A stretch of 18,274 nucleotides of DNA from Vulcanimicrobiota bacterium (GTDB lineage Bacteria > Vulcanimicrobiota > Xenobia > Xenobiales > JADMJV01): assembly GCA_023447635.1 (NCBI GenBank), contig JAEXNA010000241.1, forward strand, positions 1 through 18,274. Direction: 5' to 3'. Shown here piece by piece: positions 15,024 through 18,274 of this stretch. Numbering within the stretch: position 1 is the first letter of the stretch; each line of letters opens with the position of its first letter. The notes beneath the pieces are model-generated. The model was not told the origin of the DNA. It ran no database searches and saw nothing but the letters and a program-made list of their open reading frames with translations. Position numbers and translations under genes: made by a program.

Positions 15024-15102
15024 AACACTCCCCTTTAGTGGTCGCAGACCTTCTCTTGCCAGCGACAATACCTTTCCCCCAAACCGCCGTCGGTATGTCT
15101 GT

Positions 15103-17160
15103 TCACCTTTTCAATCGTGCGCGCAGCGCCTCGCTGCTGGTCAGCGGCAGACCACAGGCAAAATCCTGACAGAAGTAGACCGCCGTGTCCGGCGGCAAAG
15201 AGGCCAAAAACGGCACGGTCGAGGCTAGGGCCCGCTGATCTTCGGGGGAGCGCAGCCAGTGCTGGAGCCGCTCGGGATGGTAGCCCGCCTGCAGTATCTC
15301 CCTCCAACCGGGTTCTTCTCCCACCAGCACCACCGACTGCTCTCGCCCATGCTCCAGGTCCATCGCCTGCAGCACGCCCGGCAGCGCCCGAGGCGCCTTG
15401 AGGAACTCCTCGCCCAGGCTCTGCAGCAGTCGTTCGTAGGTCTTTCGGTAGCCGTCCTGGCCGGTCAGGCGATGCAGAGTGAGCAGATTCTGGGCCGACC
15501 GAGAGGCGGTGCAGGGAAGCGCGCCGTCCTGCATCTCTTTGTCCCGAAATAGCAAGCCGTGCCCGACCGCCGTTTCGAAGTAGCCGCCGTGCTCGGCGTC
15601 GGCGAACAGACGCTCCTGCTCGGCCTGCCAGTGCACCGCTCGCAGCAGCGCCGACGGCCGCCCTTCGGCCGCATACAGGCGCAGATAGGCTGCGACGAGT
15701 TCGGCGTGGTCCTGGGCAAAGCCGTCGATCTCGGATCGGCCCTTGAAGCGGCTGCGCTGTAAGCGTCCCTGGACCACCAGGTCCTTCTCTAACCCCTTCA
15801 GCAGCGCCTCGGATCGCTGAGCCAGTTCGGGCCGCTTTAGCGCGCTGGAAGCTTCGGCCAAAGCGCCCGCCAGCATGGCGTTCCATCCGCTCAAAATCTT
15901 GTCGTCGCGGGCCGGACGGGGTCGCTTCTCCTGGGCCTGAGCCAGGCGCGCCAGCGCCGCCTCCAACCCCTTTCCGGAACCTCGGCCCAGCAGGTTGCGG
16001 CCCGCCAACTCCTCCCCGGCATTCCCGGCCCGGCTTATGCCGAAGGCTTTCTTCAGAGCCGCCGCCTGGTCTCCGCAAACGGCATCGATCTCCGCCTCCG
16101 TCCACAGGTAGTAGGCGCCCTCGGCATGCTGGTCTGGGCTGTCCGGCAAGGCGCTGTCGGCGTCTTCGGCCGAGGCGTAGCCGCCGTCGGGAAGTCGCAA
16201 TCGCGCTTCCAGATAGCCAAGGATCGATTCGGCGGCTTCGCGGTAGACGACCTCTCCGGTCAGGGCGTAGGCGCGGCTGTACAGGCTCAGAAGCTGGGCC
16301 TGGTCGCTAAGCATCTTCTCGAAGTGCGGCACCTGCCAGCGAGCGTCGGTCGCATAGCGATGAAAGCCGCCGCCCAGGCGATCGTGCAGGCCGGAATCGG
16401 CCATCGCCTTCAGAGTCTCGAGGGCCATCTTCTCGGCTCCCGAAGCCGGGTGCTGGTAACCGTAGTCCAGCAAGAAGCCAAGGAGCGGTGCCTGCGGAAA
16501 CTTGGGAGCGGACCCAAATCCGCCGTTCTCCCGATCAAAGCGGTCTCGGAAGTCGGCTACCGCGCCTTCGATCAGGCCCGTGGAAGGCTTCGTCGAATGA
16601 GCGGGCCGACGCGCGGCCTGGGCCATGCGCTGGGCGATGTCGGCCGCTTCGGCCTGGAAAGAGCCGGGGTGGTCGGTCCAGGCTTGGGCCACCTGATCCA
16701 GCAGTTCCCCGAAGCCGATAAGGCCCGCTCGGGCGGGCTGTGGGTAGTAGGTGCCGGCCAGGAACGGCTGGCCTTGAGGGGTCAGAAAGACCGACATCGG
16801 CCAACCGCCGCTGCCCGTAGTGTCGACCAGGAACTGCATGTACAGACGGTCGATGTCGGGGCGGGTCTCGCGGTCGACCTTGATCGCCACGAAATTCTCG
16901 TTCAAGCGCCGAGCTATCTCGGGGTTCATGAACGACTCTTCTTCCATCACGTGGCACCAGTGGCACGTCGAGTAGCCCACGGAAAGGAAGATCGGCTTGC
17001 CTTCGGCCTGAGCTTTGGCCAACGCCTCGTCGCCCCAGGGATACCAGTCGACCAGGTTGTCCGCGTGTTGGCGCAGGTAGGGGCTGGACTCTTGCAGCAG
17101 GCGGGAGGCGGATGTCCTAGCGGGCGCTTCGGACGCGGGCGTGCGGGGCCCACAGCCCAA
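15103..17160 (-). CDS. YyaL/DUF255 family protein (thioredoxin-like domain plus glycosidase-like barrel)
   Basis: The 685-residue product is a member of the family that includes bacterial YyaL and animal SPATA20. The N-terminal thioredoxin-like DUF255 domain is unmistakable: LLQESSPYLRQHADNLVDWY, then STCHWCHVMEEESF with Cys66 and Cys69, DRETRPDIDRLYM and SGGWPMSVFLTP. The rest resembles the (alpha/alpha)6 barrel fold of the family, with GGGFHRYATDARWQVPHFEK, shown in part as HFEKML, a recognisable landmark. The biochemical role of the family is unsettled. The nominal start is a TTG at 17160, but the frame stays open upstream and encodes a signal-like stretch (see the entry at 17161-17226), so the real N-terminus is uncertain. 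It lies between the PH-domain gene and the CHAT gene, all on the minus strand. A 79-bp gap without an obvious terminator separates it from CHAT. Confidence 0.9.
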   Translation of the reverse strand: MGCGPRTPASEAPARTSASRLLQESSPYLRQHADNLVDWYPWGDEALAKAQAEGKPIFLSVGYSTCHWCHVMEEESFMNPEIARRLNENFVAIKVDRETRPDIDRLYMQFLVDTTGSGGWPMSVFLTPQGQPFLAGTYYPQPARAGLIGFGELLDQVAQAWTDHPGSFQAEAADIAQRMAQAARRPAHSTKPSTGLIEGAVADFRDRFDRENGGFGSAPKFPQAPLLGFLLDYGYQHPASGAEKMALETLKAMADSGLHDRLGGGFHRYATDARWQVPHFEKMLSDQAQLLSLYSRAYALTGEVVYREAAESILGYLEARLRLPDGGYASAEDADSALPDSPDQHAEGAYYLWTEAEIDAVCGDQAAALKKAFGISRAGNAGEELAGRNLLGRGSGKGLEAALARLAQAQEKRPRPARDDKILSGWNAMLAGALAEASSALKRPELAQRSEALLKGLEKDLVVQGRLQRSRFKGRSEIDGFAQDHAELVAAYLRLYAAEGRPSALLRAVHWQAEQERLFADAEHGGYFETAVGHGLLFRDKEMQDGALPCTASRSAQNLLTLHRLTGQDGYRKTYERLLQSLGEEFLKAPRALPGVLQAMDLEHGREQSVVLVGEEPGWREILQAGYHPERLQHWLRSPEDQRALASTVPFLASLPPDTAVYFCQDFACGLPLTSSEALRARLKR

Positions 17161-17226
17161 GCCGAAGGCTAGGCCGCCCGCTGCAGCGGCCAGGGCTAGT
17201 CGTCTGCGGCTACTCGTTGTCGCGAT
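17161..17226 (-). other. In-frame Tat/lipoprotein-like signal sequence upstream of the DUF255 start
   Basis: Read in frame with the DUF255 gene, this stretch encodes IATTSSRRRLALAAAAGGL followed by AFG, and continues into LGC of the annotated protein. This has a twin-arginine-like n-region (SRRRLAL), an Ala/Gly/Leu hydrophobic core and a cysteine at a lipobox-like position (GLG-C). I find no ATG, GTG or TTG in this frame between here and well inside the upstream gene. An ATC at 17226-17224 has GGGGA 7 nt before it, and ACG at 17217 and a CTG further in are other rare possibilities. It overlaps the last codons of the PH-domain gene. The signal character is seen; its translation is inferred. 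Confidence 0.55.
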
Positions 17227-17737
17227 AGCGCAGTCCCCGTCGTTCCTGTTCGGCCAGGTAGGTCTTGCGGATGATCTCGCGCGCCTCGATCGGGTTGTCC
17301 ACGTTCTCGAGCACGATCTCGGGGTTGCTCTGGTCGGTCGATAAGATGGTGATGTCGCCGATGTTGGCGGCCCGTTCGGCGGCGTGCTGCTTGACCTTGG
17401 TGTCGCGGACCCGAATCAGGTCGATCTCTTCGATGTCGCGCCCGATCAGGCCGCGATAGATGCGCAGTCGCTGGGTGGTCAGTTCGTAGCGCACGCGCAG
17501 GGTCATAAAGGGGCGGCCGGTCCACACCACTTTCTCTTCCTCGCTGTGAGTGGGCGCAGCGACGGACTCGCGCTCGGGCGCTTCGAACTCTTGCAGGACG
17601 GCGAACATCGAGTCGGACACCGCGCGCACCAGTCCCGCCAGTTGCCCCGGAGGCAGGGCGGAAAGGTCGGTTTTCGATTCTTCCAGGGACGAATAGAATG
17701 AGCGGTTGACGATGTCGCGGACCTGGTCTTTGTTCAT
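17210..17737 (-). CDS. Bacterial PH-domain (bPH_2-like) protein
   Basis: The 175-residue product has an N-terminal helical part (MNKDQVRDIVNRSFYSSLEE, residues 1-55) and a C-terminal bacterial pleckstrin-homology-like domain (about 70-165): EEKVVWTGRPFMTLRVRYELT, shown in part as the VVWTGRP entry strand, then TTQRLRIYRGLIGRDIEEID, then IGDITILSTD and a final helix. No signal peptide or membrane span is visible, so it is probably cytoplasmic. The ATG at 17737 is chosen because translation before it is low-complexity read-through across a divergent gene. The ribosome-binding site (GAAGG) is very close to the ATG. Function is unknown; bPH domains act as oligomeric scaffolds. It is the first gene of the minus-strand cluster, and its end overlaps the signal-like stretch of the DUF255 gene. 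Confidence 0.75.
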   Translation of the reverse strand: MNKDQVRDIVNRSFYSSLEESKTDLSALPPGQLAGLVRAVSDSMFAVLQEFEAPERESVAAPTHSEEEKVVWTGRPFMTLRVRYELTTQRLRIYRGLIGRDIEEIDLIRVRDTKVKQHAAERAANIGDITILSTDQSNPEIVLENVDNPIEAREIIRKTYLAEQERRGLRYRDNE

Positions 17738-17775
17738 ACCTTCAGCATTAGTGGGGGAGCGGGCGACACCTTCAG
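17738..17775. repeat. 8-bp direct repeat in the divergent promoter gap
   Basis: ACCTTCAG occurs at 17738-17745 and again at 17768-17775, exactly 30 bp apart, in the 51-bp gap between two divergent start codons. On the minus strand the first copy supplies the GAAGGT just before the PH-domain ATG. It could be an operator pair or chance. Confidence 0.3.
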
Positions 17776-17788
17776 GGAACGGCCCGGC

Positions 17789-18274
17789 ATGGCGTTTCTC
17801 TACCACCTCTGCGACTGGCCTTACAGTGGGCTGACCTCTCCACCTTCCCTGGCTTCGGAAGGCTTCGTGCACCTTTCCAGCGGCGCTCAACTGCTGCGCA
17901 CGGCCCAGCGCTGGTACGGCGATCGGGACCAGGTGGCGGTGCTGGTGCTTCAGGAAGAGGCGCTGGGGTCCGCGCTGGTCTGGGAAGACACCCACGGCCA
18001 CGGCGAGGCGTTCCCGCACCTCTACGCGGAACTGCCCGAGGCGGCGCTGGCCGGTGTGGTGCGCCTGGCCCGCGATGAGGACGGTCGCTACCGCTGGCCG
18101 GAGGCGCTGGGGGCGCCTTTGCTGGGGGAGGGGCCGGACCTCGGGCCCGGCTTCATCGAGCCGTCTCGGCGCTTTCCTAACGCTTTCCTACCCGAGGTCG
18201 GGGTGCTGCATTTCTTCCCTCGCCTGACGCCCGGCTTCGAGGAGATGGCGGTGGAGAGCCATCGCGGCGCGGGG
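17789..18274 (+). CDS. DUF952 domain protein with C-terminal extension (partial, cut by window edge)
   Basis: 162 residues are visible with no stop before the window end. Residues 1-105 match the DUF952 family: MAFLYHLCDWPYSGL, EGFVHLSSGAQLLRTAQRWY, VLVLQEEALGSALVWED, and FPHLYAELPEAALAGVVRL followed by DEDGRYRWPEAL. DUF952 proteins are usually about 110 residues and of unknown biochemical function. Here the frame continues for at least 50 residues (GPGFIEPSRRFPNAFLPEVG, then VLHFFPRLTPGFEEMAV) into a second region that I cannot assign. The ATG at 17789 has AGGG about 11 nt upstream. It is divergent from the PH-domain gene with a 51-bp gap. Confidence 0.8.
   Translation, partial: MAFLYHLCDWPYSGLTSPPSLASEGFVHLSSGAQLLRTAQRWYGDRDQVAVLVLQEEALGSALVWEDTHGHGEAFPHLYAELPEAALAGVVRLARDEDGRYRWPEALGAPLLGEGPDLGPGFIEPSRRFPNAFLPEVGVLHFFPRLTPGFEEMAVESHRGAG

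Noticed and set aside
15024..15068. TTG start adding 15 residues to the CHAT protein
   Set aside because: It would bury the signal peptide; the ATG at 15023 has GGGGAG upstream and begins a standard signal sequence.

Overview
High-GC window from a Gram-negative (diderm) bacterium. It encodes a TolC-type outer-membrane protein and several proteins with export signals. I cannot place the phylum: the large exported TPR-CHAT protein hints at a lineage such as myxobacteria, planctomycetes or related groups, but this is a guess. Genes are tightly packed. Three gene pairs overlap by ATGA (stop and start codons sharing bases).

Region 1 (1-6411) is a copper-resistance island. It opens with five tandem ~73-bp units, each containing a long hairpin/palindrome. 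A plus-strand run follows: a small Cys-rich exported protein, a CzcC/TolC-like outer-membrane protein, and a two-domain multicopper oxidase carrying two C-terminal heavy-metal-binding motifs. Converging on it from the minus strand is a copA-cueR operon: a Cu(I) P1B-type ATPase and a CueR regulator with both Cu-binding cysteines. copA is preceded by a clear MerR/CueR-type promoter with a 19-bp spacer. Together these genes would move cytoplasmic Cu(I) out (CopA) and oxidise or bind periplasmic copper (oxidase, Cys-rich protein). No RND pump or membrane-fusion protein accompanies the outer-membrane protein.

Region 2 (6461-10357) holds a MocR-type regulator (GntR helix-turn-helix plus aminotransferase fold). 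It is divergent from an EamA (DMT) exporter, and the shared intergenic region carries five GTACA repeats that look like the operator. An N-acetylglutamate-synthase-like protein follows the exporter. A good rho-independent terminator separates the regulator from copA.

Region 3 (10382-17737) is a minus-strand cluster, read in transcription order: a bacterial PH-domain protein, a YyaL/DUF255 thioredoxin-fold protein, a 1074-residue exported protein with a CHAT (caspase-like) C-terminus and intact His/Cys dyad, a translationally coupled exported phospholipase-D-superfamily protein resembling eukaryotic PLD3/PLD4, and a molbindin (Mop). The CHAT-PLD pair is the best candidate here for an undescribed two-component system. 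The DUF255 gene has an in-frame twin-arginine/lipoprotein-like signal sequence upstream of its first usual start codon.

Region 4 (17789-18274) starts a divergent DUF952 gene that runs off the window.
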